Source: Channa striata
Taxonomy: Eukaryota; Chordata; Actinopteri; Anabantiformes; Channidae
Assembly (NCBI GenBank): GCA_033026295.1
Contig: CM065182.1
Coordinates: forward strand, 8,370,001 to 8,434,000
DNA length: 64,000 nucleotides
Direction of reading: 5' to 3'
Part shown: one piece after another, positions 37,201 to 49,301 of the stretch
How positions within the stretch are numbered: position 1 is the first letter of the stretch
How the letters are laid out: each line of letters begins with the position of its first letter
Made by a program: the position numbers and the translations under genes
Notes under the pieces: model-generated
Told to the model about the DNA's origin: nothing
Seen by the model: only the letters and a program-made list of their open reading frames with translations
Database searches by the model: none

Positions 37201-39279
37201 TGTTACTTTGGAACAGACCTTCTTTTCAGTGAAACATCACACACACATACAAAATATTAACTCACAACAGAATCAAAGTTGCCCAAACACTTTTCCACTC
37301 TCTCACTGCAATAATGTCATGTAATATTGTAAGAACCAAAGCTTGCCCTGATATCAGTTATGTAATCACAGACTCACTGCACTGTCCAAATACAGGGAAA
37401 CATGGAAAGAAGAAACTCTGCTGGTCTCTGATTCATGTGTAATAGTATAACACGGGGGTTGTGTCTGGGAAATAATTTAAGACAGGCACAGCGATATCTT
37501 TTTGCACATTGCATGGGGTGTACTGGGTGATTACAGAGGCGTGATTATACTCTGTCTCCTTTTGAGGGGGTGGGGGGGAGTTGAGAAAGGCATTTGGCTT
37601 CAGCTTAATGCCGAAAAGTTAAAAGGCATTTGACAGTATGGACAATGGGGGTGGGAGGAACAGGCCTGAGGCCGGTGCCTGGGGATGTCATTACAGCTGA
37701 AACAGATCCTGAGTGGGATTTCACGGTGGGCAAGGACAGAGGCCAGGTGTGTGGTTTATGTGTGTTTAACTTTACAACCGCTCGGTTGCCGAGCATTTAG
37801 GGAGAGTTTTTGGTGGCGAGGGGTTGCAATATAATCAGGGTGAGACATTGTTTAGATTCAGATGATTCAAATACCCACTTAAACTGCCATAAAAGAGTCT
37901 CAAAAACTTAACTTAAACCTCAGTGGATTTATTGTGACAATTATTGTTGTCTGTTTCCTTTGACACACAATATATTATGATTTTTATCACCTTTAGAAAA
38001 ATATCTTATCCCTCCATAACCAGGCGTTTGGCCACAGTTTAGGTATAGTAAATGCAACCTAATGGAATGAAATATGGGCCAATAAGCCGTCTGGGTAGTG
38101 TAAGAAGTCGGCTTCAGCTGTGTGTAGTGTGTGTTGGTTATGAGTTGATTTCTCCATTGAGGCTGTGGGCTCAACCTTTTCACAGTTTATAGATATTCAC
38201 AAAAGACTCTTTATTAATTAAACGTTAAGTTGTGGGAAATTACAAGAAAGTTTTGACATAGATGTTACTTCAATATTTAATTTTCTGCATGAGTTTCTCA
38301 TACTTAAACACAGGTGCAGTTCATGCGTGACGCTTCGGACTTTCAAACTGGACCCTCTGCCTATAAGGACACACCCATACGCAGCATGTACACAGTTAAT
38401 GTCTCCTAAAAATTCTCCTGATCACTGTCCTTCTCTTTTGTGTGTCCTAAAAGGTTTTATTAGAAATTACCAAGTCTATGTGTCTTAATGTTTCAGTCAT
38501 ATACCCAAACAGAGTGCACACCTTCTCACTCTGTGAAAAATGAAAAGTCGATCAGTCTAAGAAACATCAGGCAGCCTCAGGCATGACAGTAAAGAAATCA
38601 GCGGGAAGATATTGGCATAATTAGCAATGTTAGGACAACTTTACAAAGAAAAAAAAATGTGTTGATGATATTTGACAGGTGGAGCACTGCTTAGTTTCAA
38701 ATTTAGTCTTTAGTGTTTTGTGGAAGGATACAGTTACCAGAGCAAGCTACAATGATTTCCATGTGGAATGATGTATGGCAGAAATGCCTTTTCCTGTTTC
38801 TCTGGCTGCCTGTGTAAGTGCTGGTCAGAGTTCAGTGTTGTCCGTGAAGATTATGGCAAACATAAAGGTTTTTTTTGAGGTTGCTTGTTTTAACAGCCTT
38901 TTTGTTCATTTTTAACTTTGCAATAAATGTACTGACATTTGTCACACCATTTCCATACATTTTATGTATGTATTAGAGGGACTACGCTTTCAGAATTATT
39001 AAAATGTGACACCCGAGCCATGTGGCCAGTAGACAGACACGAAAAATGTATTGATTTGTAAACACAACACTCACAGTACTTCAAATGCAAATAAGACTTT
39101 CTGTAAATACAATTACATTGAAATGTGAAATAAATAAAAAATATATATTGGTATGAAAAAGGCAAGTCTACTATAAAATAAAATCCCTGTTCCTAAAGCT
39201 AGACCTTTCTTCTCTAAAAAAAATTCAGGTTTAAATCATATTTTAATACAATTTAAGTTACACTCCAACACTATTACAG
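34224..39279. other. Intergenic, no gene recognised
   Basis: No exon chain found. The segment near 37560-37800 is relatively GC-rich, with a G-run at 37565-37577. It contains no recognisable element. Confidence 0.5.
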
Positions 39280-39354
39280 TGTCCTTGGGCGAGGCACTGA
39301 ACCCTCAGATGCTCCCTGTGGGCTAGATGAGCACCGTGCATGTCTGCCATCGCC

Positions 39355-39391
<37 letters not shown>

Positions 39392-39445
39392 CAAATTACT
39401 TTGGATAAAAGTGCCAAATGACTAAGTGTAAATGTAAATGTAAAT
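39280..39445 (+). mobile_element. SINE-like tail containing a (TG)n tract
   Basis: Reads GTCCTTGGGCGAGGCACTGA then ACCCTCAGATGCTCCCTGTG, a (TG)n tract at 39357-39390, then TTTGGATAAAAGTGCCAAAT and GACTAAGTGTAAATGTAAAT. This is a familiar fish SINE 3' region in sense orientation, with the internal GTGTGTG expanded into a microsatellite. The family name is not certain. Confidence 0.6.
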
Positions 39446-42376
39446 AAACCAAAGTAACACTTGTGAGAGGCGTGACCTAAAATTTTGTGATCGCAAAGTT
39501 AAAATGACAAAAAAAAAAAAAAATCAGAAACGTCTGCTTTTTGTTAGTTACAAAAGTCTGGAAATGGTGTCGCCTTGTCTTCTCCTCCACCCAGCAACAT
39601 AACACTCGTCAGTCAGTTCTCAGTTCTCGTTCCAGCTCACTCCAAGTTCATTTTAGCTTTACATTAGTTTACAACACGCACACAAGTGATGCAAAATTAA
39701 CAGTAACAGTCTATTAGCAGCATCATATTAACAGTAGAAAATTACACACGCTGAGGTATTTAAATGCTGCTTAAATGTGTCCTTATTTAGATCCCGCCCC
39801 TTAACCTTTCTCATTGGGCTAACGGATATTAGCAGCCAATGCAAACACAGATACAGTGTGTCCTGATAGACAACCTGGTGCTCACAGGAGTAGATATTAA
39901 ACTAAACGCCACATGCTCCCTATTTCAAAGCAAATAACGAATTTCAATTAACCTTAATAAAAAAAAATTATATTTACTTTATTAGCTGTTTTTAACCATT
40001 TTAAGGTTTCAATATATGAAATTAATTGATTTATTTGTACGATTTATTTATTTATATTATTAAATTAAACTTTATGCTGGGCTACAGAATGGTGTGAGGT
40101 AATTTCATACTAGTTTGTGACTTTAAAAAAAAATCTTCTAGGTAAGGCAAAAACGCAGAAGAAAAACAATTCTCAGTGATTTAATTTTGTTTATTTGCAA
40201 AATGAGCAACATCCTTTTTTTTTGACAGTTATCTGGGTCATGTTAGAAACAGGCTAAACAACCTCGTCCTCCACAGTCATGTCATCAAGTTTTTCCTAGA
40301 GGATTTAGAAAAATCCCCTGGCCAGATGGGATAAGTAATTTCTCTAGGGAGTTCTTGGTCTGTGTTGCAGTTGAATGTGCCAGCATGACATAACAACACA
40401 CAAATGACGGTCTCATAAACTGCGATAACTAGCTCAAACAACTACTTTCCCACTTCCTTTCTAAGCAAAACATAAAACATCTGAATACATGAGTCAGACA
40501 TCAGACATACGGTAAGAATGCAGAGGATATGAGTAATTAATAATACAAATCATCAAAGCATTGTTTGTGTATGTAAACACAAATGTTTTTGTACCGTAAC
40601 ATTCACATGTGCATTTGAATGCGGCCTTCAGAGAGAGGAGAATGTTCTCCATGTTCAGAACAAATTACAGATGGGTGGAGAAATAACCACTGATGTTCGT
40701 GCATTTGTGTGCACACATGCAAAGGTCAAGACGGAGCCTGTGCTAAATCATGTCCAGTAGTGAAGATGATGAAATGGAACAAAACCCTGTGGAACTTTTC
40801 ATCTCTCCCAAATGAGTGAACTGATACCACTGTGAAAAAAAAAGCAAAGCAGAGTTTAACATTGTTAAAAGCTGCTCAGCTTTGGACCTTACAGTCATGG
40901 AAGGGATGTTTTAGATTTGTAGTTAACATTATTGCTGCTTGGAAATGTATTCATTTTTTACTTGTCTGGATTTAGACAACACATGACATTTGCCATATAC
41001 ATTGATCCAAGTTTTACTGTAATAATGCAATAGAATCTATGTCTGTGCCATGTCTGTGCCATGTCTGTACGTAACTAGTCCAAAAGGCCATATGGTTAGT
41101 TGGTGGGAGGAACTAAATGGATTGCACCATAGATTCATCTAATGCAATTTTCTTTGTTCTTCTTAATAATTTAATATTTTTCGTTCACATTATTGGTTTG
41201 GGGTAAAAACTAATACATGTTACTATTTAAGTAAATATTAATAAATAACTTTACTATTTAACAAAGGCTTAACAAAGTGACAATTCGACAAAATGTGTTG
41301 AAAATATAAACATGAAAAAAAAAAACTTTTCATAAGGTCATTTTGTGATGAAGATCTATAATTAGAGCACAGGTTAATGACTCTCTACTAATGATTTTTG
41401 CATGTGTTAGGCTAATGAAGATTTAGCATCTGGGAAATATGTCCTTCTGCACTCTAGTAAATTATACATGTTGCATGCTATTTCTTTTTTTAGGTTATGC
41501 TTTGTGCAAAAATACATCTTGATATATTGAATTAAAGATGTGTATAAAAATGTTAATAACACTGACTAGCAGTCTTTTCTAATTGAAGGTAACCTGTGAG
41601 GGAGTAATTCAAATTTGGACCCAACAAAACAAAGGTAAATCAAAGGCAGTTGGCTACGATGGGGCCTGTAATTAGCTTTATATTTCGTCTCAGATAACTT
41701 GTGTGTCCTGTAATTCAGGCTGTATATAGTAGCAATCAAGTCAAATTAAAGGTCTGCGTGTTTGTGTGTATTTGAATGGGCACATTTAAATAACAAGCTA
41801 ATGAGGATGAGTAACAAGTTCAGAGTCTGCGAAGGCTTCTGTGTTCCCTCGGATTTAGTTCCCAGAGGAGAAATACTTTGACATCGTTCCTGAAACACAC
41901 TGTGTTTTTCTTTTTTCTGCACTGAACAGGTTGCCACATGAGAGAGAAGCTTTATCAGGGTGTATCTTGCAGTTGTGTTTGTCTTTTTGCTGACAGCTGC
42001 TATAACACACTCAGCACCATCATCTATGAACACGGAACAACTACAAATATGATAAATAATACACACATGCACATGCAGAGAGGCCTAATTTAAATCTATT
42101 CTTAAAAAAAGTCTACAGTATAAGATGGATAGTGATTGACATTATGGGGTATACTTTTCGTCCACACATTGTGAGTGTTTACAGATTTCTGTATTATTAA
42201 TATGAGTAACAAAAACTGTACATTTTTTTATGTATGTTTTGGTTTATTATAGTTTTTACATAATTTCTCTGATTATCAGACATGCCCTTATTTGTGTATA
42301 GGTTCAAAATAGCGTGGCCAAAATAAAACAGTTTCTGTTCTTGAATACTAATGATTTTTATTAGGTTCAAAATATT
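39446..42376. other. Intergenic, nothing recognised
   Basis: AT-rich, with poly-A runs and a small 11-base tandem (ATGTCTGTGCC, three partial units near 41038-41069). No gene seen. Confidence 0.5.
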
Positions 42377-42725
42377 AATGCCAAAGGGACATTTCTTTGC
42401 CTTGTTAAAAAAAAACTACAGTTTCTGTTCTTGAAAAATACTAATGATTTTTAGTTACTGAACTAATAGAATAACATAAATAATGATGATCAAAAGTTGG
42501 ATGCGAGGATTAATGAAACAATTAAAACTTAACAGTCACGATAAAGTGTGTTTGCATTACAAAAATGTCCCCACTGTGGGACCGATAAAGTCATATCTTA
42601 TCTTACTAAATACGATTAGCTTGTTTTAGTCCCATTTCCTTTCAATCCCCCCCCATAAAAAGAGGAGGAGTCGTATAGTTTAATGGCCACAGGGAGAAAG
42701 GATTTTTGGCGCTATGTGAAACACT
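42377..42725. mobile_element. Dispersed repeat fragments (LINE-like 3' region)
   Basis: Three pieces in order: GGGACATTTCTTTGCCTTGT, then CCCCACTGTGGGACCGATAA with a TCATATCTTATCTTAC tail, and then AAAAGAGGAGGAGTCGTATA followed by GGCCACAGGGAGAAAGGA. The same order of motifs recurs after UGT copies 1 and 2 (about 47945-48190 and 54320-54600). The ATCTT-type tail is typical of fish L2/Rex-class LINEs; family assignment is tentative. Confidence 0.5.
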
Positions 42726-43743
42726 TGGTAGTGATCAGGCTCAGAACTGAAACCTATAAACTGGCCATTAAAATGAATGTTTATGAATGCATGTTTAGAC
42801 TGACTTATGCTTGCTGTTATTCATGGCTATGGTTGTCTCTGGATAAAAAAGAAGAGTTGTGACATCAAATAGAACACTAATTGCAGATTTGGCTTGTTGC
42901 GGCCCTTTAGATGCTGTCCTGTTGCCTATACAACATATCTGTTATGAAATGTGACGCGCTCACATTACCAGAACAATCTGATTTCTGCAGGAAATCCAGC
43001 AGATGATGCCGATGCAAAAGCAGCAGGCAGGATGGGACAAATGTTTCCCCTAAAAGGGGGATGCAGGACATCAAATTTGTGCCTGTGGTGCCATGAAATG
43101 CCACTGCAAGGCCACTCCCCACCTGATAGGCCCTTCGAATATTGAATGATTCACTTAATTCAGCTATTGTTTTGTAGAAACAGAGATACTGGATATTGTT
43201 GGATGCACCTACTGTGGTAAAAGGCCCTAACATGACCGTGAAGTACTCCAGAAGAAAGTTATTTTTGACAAAGGTCCTGGGTTTACCATGAAGATGTTAA
43301 ACGATTTGTCAAACTAATTTTGGGTTTTATTTTTAATCATTATTGCCTTCTCACCATCAGAGTGAAGGTGAGATAAAATGACTCAAGACAAAATCAAGAA
43401 AATATTGAAAAGAGACAGGTTTAACAAGGATTTAAGAATTAGCATCTTACGATTTTAAACTGTTCTGCAGAACTCTCTCGGCTGTTTGTCCCGAGGTGAA
43501 AGCAGCCCAGTCTACCACCCTGCACAATCTCAAACCAGGTGAATGCGTGGTCTCATCATGGACCACCGGAGGAAACACTGGCAGCAGAGGTGCTTCGCAG
43601 GACCACATCAAGTGCTACCGACTACTGCTGGACGTTCCTTCCATTATAGGGAGCTTTACCTCTCCAATGTTGCCCAGGGATTCCTCGAGGGAGATTTATT
43701 GGGTTTTTCTCCACATACCTTTATAGTCTTGACTTCATTGATT

Positions 43744-43774
<31 letters not shown>

Positions 43775-44114
43775 CACACACAAGAAAAATTTGAGGATGT
43801 AACGGGAGAGAATGGTATGGAAACGGACATGCTAAAGACAAAGGAGCAATCTGCAATTTTTTGAGACTCAATTGGCATCATTGTCTAATTCTTGGGCACA
43901 ATTTTGGGAAGATAATGATGGATGTTTTTTTGAAATCCCAGTGGATGAACTGTTCCTTTTACTGCTCAGCCCTGATGAAATATAGGATGTTAAAACGGGG
44001 CATGTGTGAGGGGAAGTTTCAACAAATAGTTGTTCATGGTGACAAAATGCATCCTTTGAAGTCTGCCTGAACACCTTCTGTCTGTTCAGACCTTCTGTCT
44101 GCACTGTCTTTAGA
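42726..44114. other. Intergenic with a compound microsatellite
   Basis: Contains (CGCA)n(CA)n at 43745-43782. The open frame at about 43496-43726 is of normal complexity but matches nothing I recognise. Confidence 0.5.
43745..43782. repeat. Compound (CGCA)n(CA)n microsatellite
   Basis: Several CGCA units followed by about eleven CA units. Confidence 0.95.
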
Positions 44115-44333
44115 CCAGTGCATGGAATACATTTAGCCTAGAAAACCCATCTCACATTTGGTAAAATATGTGTCTTGTAAGTTAATATTGCAAAACTCAT
44201 CTCTTCTAATATCCTTGTTAAAGATCAGAGGTTCATATAGTGCATTTGTTCTGGGTGATTGAAAGTAACACATTCACAAAGTCTTGTACATACAATAAAC
44301 CACGTGCAACAGGTGATGGACCAGCATGATTAC

Positions 44334-44441
44334 TACTACTACTACTACTCTTTCGGCTTTTCCCATTAGGGGTCGCCACAGCGAATCATCCTTTTCCACT
44401 TTACACAGAAGTTACTGGCTTGCAACCCCTGTGGCTAGATT
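44334..44441 (-). mobile_element. Short retroposon insertion with 14-bp target-site duplication
   Basis: Flanked by perfect direct repeats ACCAGCATGATTAC at 44320-44333 and 44442-44455. The paralogous site in duplication unit 2 (about 50411-50426) has a single copy of the target and no insert. Read on the minus strand the 108-bp element contains GATTCGCTGTGGCGACCCCT, then GGGAAAAGCCGAAAGAG, and ends in a (AGT)n tail, which is the 3' end of a V-SINE/LINE-type fish retroposon. It is therefore a severely 5'-truncated insertion made after the duplication, or lost precisely from unit 2 (unlikely). Confidence 0.85.
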
Positions 44442-44883
44442 ACCAGCATGATTACATTAAACTTTATTAGTGAAACTCTAATAAACTCTAAACTCTAAAC
44501 TGATAAAATGTTATAAATAAATAAATAAAATAAAATAAAAATAAGCCAAATCATTTTGAAGTTGTAGCATCATTTTATCATATCTTGGGATATGCAATAC
44601 GTAACTCATTTACCTAAAAAATAAACTTTTAGATTGGACTTTGAACACATGAATTATTCACTTGGACTAACGGTCTGCAAAAGGTAGGATAACTATTGCC
44701 ACTCTTAACTACAAGAAAATTAATTTTAAGAATATTATTATGTTGGGTTTGAAATTGCGTTATATTCCTGTGTGAAATTACATTTATATAAATATAGCTT
44801 AGTGTCCAGTCCTTTTACTTACTAAACCCATATTTCTTATAGAATTGTCTAAACTAGAGCTTCCAAGGGATCAAGAAAAAATC

Positions 44884-45085
44884 TAAGTAATTACATTCTC
44901 TAAATTATATGTAATATATAATCTAAATTAATCACATACATCACATTTTGCTGTGCAAGTATTTAAAAATATTTTAATTCAAAAGTAATTACATGCGCTA
45001 TAATATATGTAATAATACATAATCTAAATTAATAAGATACATCAAATTTTGCTGTGAAAGTATTTAAAAATATTTTAATTCAAAT
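44884..45085. repeat. 101-bp direct repeat, two units
   Basis: The segment ending in CTGTGCAAGTATTTAAAAAT (44951 on) recurs as CTGTGAAAGTATTTAAAAAT at 45052, period 101 bases, with a few mismatches. Duplication unit 2 has only one copy of it (about 50866-50965), so it expanded in unit 1 or contracted in unit 2. Confidence 0.8.
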
Positions 45086-45512
45086 GAGAAATGGATGGCT
45101 GTGAATCAGTCAATAATTGACATTGGCTTTACATTGTAAGTCTCTTTTATTTAAAACATTATTTTCCTTTTGGCTTGTGGATCTACATGTTGTTTTGGTG
45201 CTGGTTTTAATGTCAGACGCTGTTTTTGACAGAACCCTATCCAGTTTTAACTGGGCTTGGGAACGGCACTTAGAAGTACGATGGCTTGTGCCACCTCTGG
45301 GTTGGATAATTTGGTTGTTCAGGGGCAAATGGCGAGTGGGAAGCCAAGCTGTGAACTGCCGACACTACAGTAAATAGGCAGTCACTCCACCAACTGAAAC
45401 CCTTCGCAACACCTTACCCGTTGTTTTATTGTGCTTTATTAATCGAAATTAATGCATTTTTTGATGGCCCTCGTTGAAAGACCACTATTTTCTCTCCTAC
45501 ATTTCAGAAACC

Positions 45513-47607
45513 ATGGCACTGCATTGGGGGTGCGGACTATTTGGATTCCTTAGTCTGTTACTGATGTCACTCACACCAACTTGCCACAGTGGGAACATTC
45601 TAGTGTTCCCATTGGATGGCAGCCGTTGGATCAACATGAAGATTCTGCTAGAAGAACTTCACGCTAGAGGACACAGTATCACTGTGATCAGGGTCTCCAC
45701 TAGTTGGTTCATCCAAGAGAAGTCTCCACTGTACACGTCCATTACAATTGAATTGGATGAAGTCTACGACGATTTTTTTGATGTTTACATACAGAAACAA
45801 ATGAGGGTATGTTTTAATGGATGATGTATTACGCTTCTCAAAGGTTGTTCATTCAAACATTCTGGTAATGTTTTTCACCTTTCATCACTTTTTCTACCTT
45901 TTTTTTCAGACACAGAGAGAGAGGGCATCCCTACTTAAATTCCTCAAATTCACCATGGATTCCTTTGCTATGTTTTCTAAGGCCAATTCCATTTTTTGCA
46001 ATGTTGTTGGTCAAATTCTTGATGATAAAAATATGGCCAAAAGCTTGATTGATTCCAAATATGACCTTGTTCTTACAGACCCAGGTTTATCACCAGGACT
46101 TTTACTAGCCAAATATCTCAAACTGCCACTTGTGCTCCTTGTTCGCTCGCTTATGAGTGGAGAAGGTCATTTTGCAATCGCTCCCTCGCCACTCTCCTAT
46201 GTCCCAGTACTAGGATCAGGCTTAACAGACAATATGAATTTTATTCAGAGGGTCAAGAACATATTTTTCCACGGCATTATTATGTTTCAGCAGAAATTCA
46301 TGATGGGGTCAAGCTTTGAGGCCATCTGTGATAAATATATTGAGGGTGGATGTGACATCATCTCACTTCTTCAGGAAGCAGACATTTGGCTGTTTAGATC
46401 CAACTTTGTGTTTGAATTCCCTCGGCCCACAATGCCAAATGTTGTGTATGTAGGAGGATTTCAGTGCAAACCAGCCCAACCTCTGCCAGCAGAACTGGAG
46501 GAATTTGTCCAAAGTGCCGGGGAACACGGAGTGATCGTCATGTCTCTGGGAGCATGGGCCAATCCTTTACCCCAAATGGTTACAGATGAAATTGCCAGTG
46601 TGTTTGCCAAGGTGCCTCAAAAGGTAACATACGCTCAGTGATTCCATTGCAAAGACTTGAATGTGGAAAGATTTATATTTGTAATGTCAGTGCCTATTGA
46701 TCTGTCTACAGAGAAAACAGCAGTTAGATTACAACTGTAGGCTTTTAATAGAAAATACAGCAGGTAAAAGAGAAAGTGGTAACATTTAAATAATACATGA
46801 AAAGACAGATCAATACAATATCTAAACTCAGTCAATATATAAATCAGACATGGACTACTTTAGATTGATTGACCAACATTTAGTACTTTACACTCTAAAG
46901 TAGTCTACAAAAATACTGTGTTTAAATTGAGACAACCTGAAGCAATGGCAAAATGATACTTGTCTGTCTACAGGTGCATAAATATGCAAAGACTTTTTAA
47001 TCATTTTAAATTTTCTCATCAGGTGATATGGAAGCACAGAGGTGAGCGTCCCTCTACTTTGGGCAACAACACTCTGATAGTGGACTGGATGCCACAGAAA
47101 GACCTCCTGGGCCAACCTCAGACCAAAGTCTTTGTATCTCATGGAGGAATCAATGGAATCCAGGAGGCCATTTACCATGGTGTTCCTGTCCTCGGCATAC
47201 CCCTGCGTTTTGACCAGTATGACAACCTTCTTCGTTTGCAGGAGAGAGGAGCTGGAAAGACCATTCAGTTAAGTGACATTAATGGCCACAGTTTTGAGCA
47301 AGGACTTATGGAAGTTCTTCATCAAGACAGCTACAGACAGAACATGCAAAGACTGTCACGTCTGCACAAAGATCAGCCAATAGCGCCCATGGATCAGGCC
47401 GTCTTCTGGGTGGAATACGTGATGCGCCACAAAGGAGCTTCACACCTGCGTACAGAGGCCTATAAGATGCCCTGGTACTCCTACTACTCTTTAGATGTAA
47501 TACTACTGTTACTGACCGCAGCGGCTTTACTGCTGCTGTGGACTTTGGCCATTTTCAGGTTCCTATGCTGCAGAGGTGGAAAAAAGACCAAAGCTAAACA
47601 ACAGTAA
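45513..47607 (+). CDS. UDP-glucuronosyltransferase, probably UGT5 family, copy 1 (catalytic His replaced by Arg)
   Basis: ER-membrane enzyme family that transfers glucuronic acid from UDP-glucuronate to lipophilic acceptors. Exons 45513-45806, 45910-46623, 47023-47607 join in phase 0 to 530 aa, the usual UGT length. Signal peptide about 1-26; N-terminal acceptor-binding half to about 280; donor-binding half with WMPQKDLLGQPQTKVFVSHG and DQ at 400-401; membrane anchor about 495-519; C-terminal KAKQQ fits the KxKxx ER-retrieval motif. Asp155 (LVLTDPG), the charge-relay partner, is present. The catalytic His found in copies 2 and 3 (DGSHW) is Arg38 here (DGSRW). The gene is otherwise open and correctly spliced, so it is not an obvious pseudogene. 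An acceptor AG lies 5 bases before the ATG, implying an upstream non-coding exon. UGT5 assignment rests on the HARGHSITVIRVSTSW and SPLYTSITI motifs. Confidence 0.92.
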
Positions 47608-47752
47608 ATGGGATCAAGTTTTTTAGAAATATGCTATGATGGATTCTTCATAGCACTGTATATAGACAAAAACATGCATTTTTAAAATTTGCCAACTTTT
47701 TTATGATTAGGTAAAATGACAAACAATCAGATTGAGCCATATATTACATAAA

Positions 47753-47758
47753 AATAAA
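47753..47758 (+). terminator. Polyadenylation signal of UGT copy 1
   Basis: AATAAA 146 bases after the stop codon. The corresponding position in copy 2 has lost the exact hexamer. Confidence 0.65.
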
Positions 47759-47944
47759 GTGAAAAAAAAAGTTTATTTTAAAAAACATATTTTGAAATAT
47801 CTGTAAGTTAGTTAATTAATTAGCATTAGCAATGTTTAGCCTCTTTGGAAAGTAAACATTATTTGAGTTTACTGTCAAACAATTAAAACATTTTTTAAGG
47901 TTACTTTTTTTAATTCAAAAGTTTTAAGATTAAGGATTTAAACT

Positions 47945-48190
47945 ACTTTGTTAATACCAAATGGACATTTATTTGCCTTGTTACATCTGCACTCAGGTGT
48001 AAGAAAGAAAACAAAAGAACCAGAAGTAGAACCACAGAAGAACTACGCCGAAACAAAGCAAAACCAAAAAATAAACCTAGGATTGTAATAGTTGTGTTGT
48101 ATTATGCAGTCCAACACCCCACACCCCTTAAAGGGGATGAGTTGTACGCGTTGTACACGTTGGATGGCGTAGTTGACTTGTTGCTTGTAT
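47945..48190. repeat. Dispersed LINE-like repeat fragment downstream of UGT copy 1
   Basis: Starts with AATACCAAATGGACATTTAT and TTGCCTTGTTACATCTGC, and ends with CTTAAAGGGGATGAGTTGTA. It is the paralogue of 54320-54600 in duplication unit 2 and shares its motif order with 42377-42725. It was in place before the duplication. Confidence 0.6.
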
Positions 48191-49222
48191 TGTTGGCTGT
48201 GGAACAATGATTAACTCTGTGCTTGGCTTATGAATGAGATAAATTCTCCTATAAATGCTTCAATTACTCAGTGCAAGATGGACAATATTTGTGTGCTGTG
48301 TAAGATTTGAGATATACTTGGCTGAATTAACTCATTTCCAACTCACCTTTTCCTTCCTGGAATGGTTTCCAGTCTGTCTTGTATTTAGTCCAGAAATGTA
48401 ATTTGTCCTGGAATAAAAGAATATATATTTTGATTTGAAATAAATCGAGATCTTGAGCCCCAAATCACAGTAAGCTGGTAAAATTATTTTATCATATGGA
48501 TGGTACCAAATGTCCTGGCTTTCAAACTCAGTTTCTTCTCCATGTGTCCAATATTGTACAAGTCATTAATTCAGGAAAAATAACAGACATTGGAGAATTG
48601 TAAAGCAGCCATAGGAATCTGTTCTTACTGATATTTATGCTGCTCTTGATATTTTTGGGAAAATTTTGACGATGTATTGTTTTAATGATCAGAAGCAGGG
48701 ATGTTTGAAAAAGACACTGACACATGGAGGCTGTGGTCGTAGAAATATTTATGGTCTGTCTGTTTTTCAAAGTGACTTTGGTTTTATCCCACCGAAGAAC
48801 AACTCAGCCTTAAACAGCTTTACACATTTAAGACCGTTATTTCTAGTGTCAAATAATTTCATTATAATAGGTCCTAACTTTACCATAAAATACTAGTATA
48901 TTAATCTTGTAGCCAGGGTGGCAGCACATGCACAGTTATTGACTAGGAAGCACATGGAAGAACAGTGGAAATTCTTGAGTTTGGCACAAACAGGTTTTGA
49001 CCATATTGCATAATAAGAAAAGACAAGATCGGTTAGAGAATTTCCATCAGTTCACTGAGAGAAGCTCACTTGAAGGAGCTTTACATTCACATTTGTGTCC
49101 GCTCGGATTGACTCAGCTTTGAAAACGTAAGATTGGACATATTTTGAATAGTGGAATATGAGTCAAAACGTTTTGTCTGAGATTGGGTTTCACTAAGAAT
49201 AAGCACAGACACCAAAGCAATA
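48191..49222. other. Intergenic, unit 1
   Basis: The part to about 48690 aligns with unit 2 (up to about 55390); the remainder is unit-1 specific. No gene seen. Confidence 0.5.
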
Positions 49223-49301
49223 ATGACTGAACCAGAGTACAGTGCTGCAATGGCCACCCTGGACACCCCTCTTGTTGCACCACTGGCCCTGATGACTGCA
49301 G
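49223..49301 (+). other. Candidate orphan coding exon (ATG to splice donor), 26 codons
   Basis: An ATG opens a frame reading MTEPEYSAAMATLDTPLVAP then LALMTA, and ends at a consensus donor (GCAG followed by GTAAGA at 49302). It lies about 2.3 kb upstream of UGT copy 2 on the same strand. If spliced to the acceptor at 51583, the phase (1) would put it in frame with the UGT copy 2 ATG, adding 28 residues (26 plus two encoded across and after the junction). It could equally be a 5' UTR exon, the first exon of an unrelated transcript, or chance. No counterpart was seen in unit 2. No family recognised. Confidence 0.3.
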
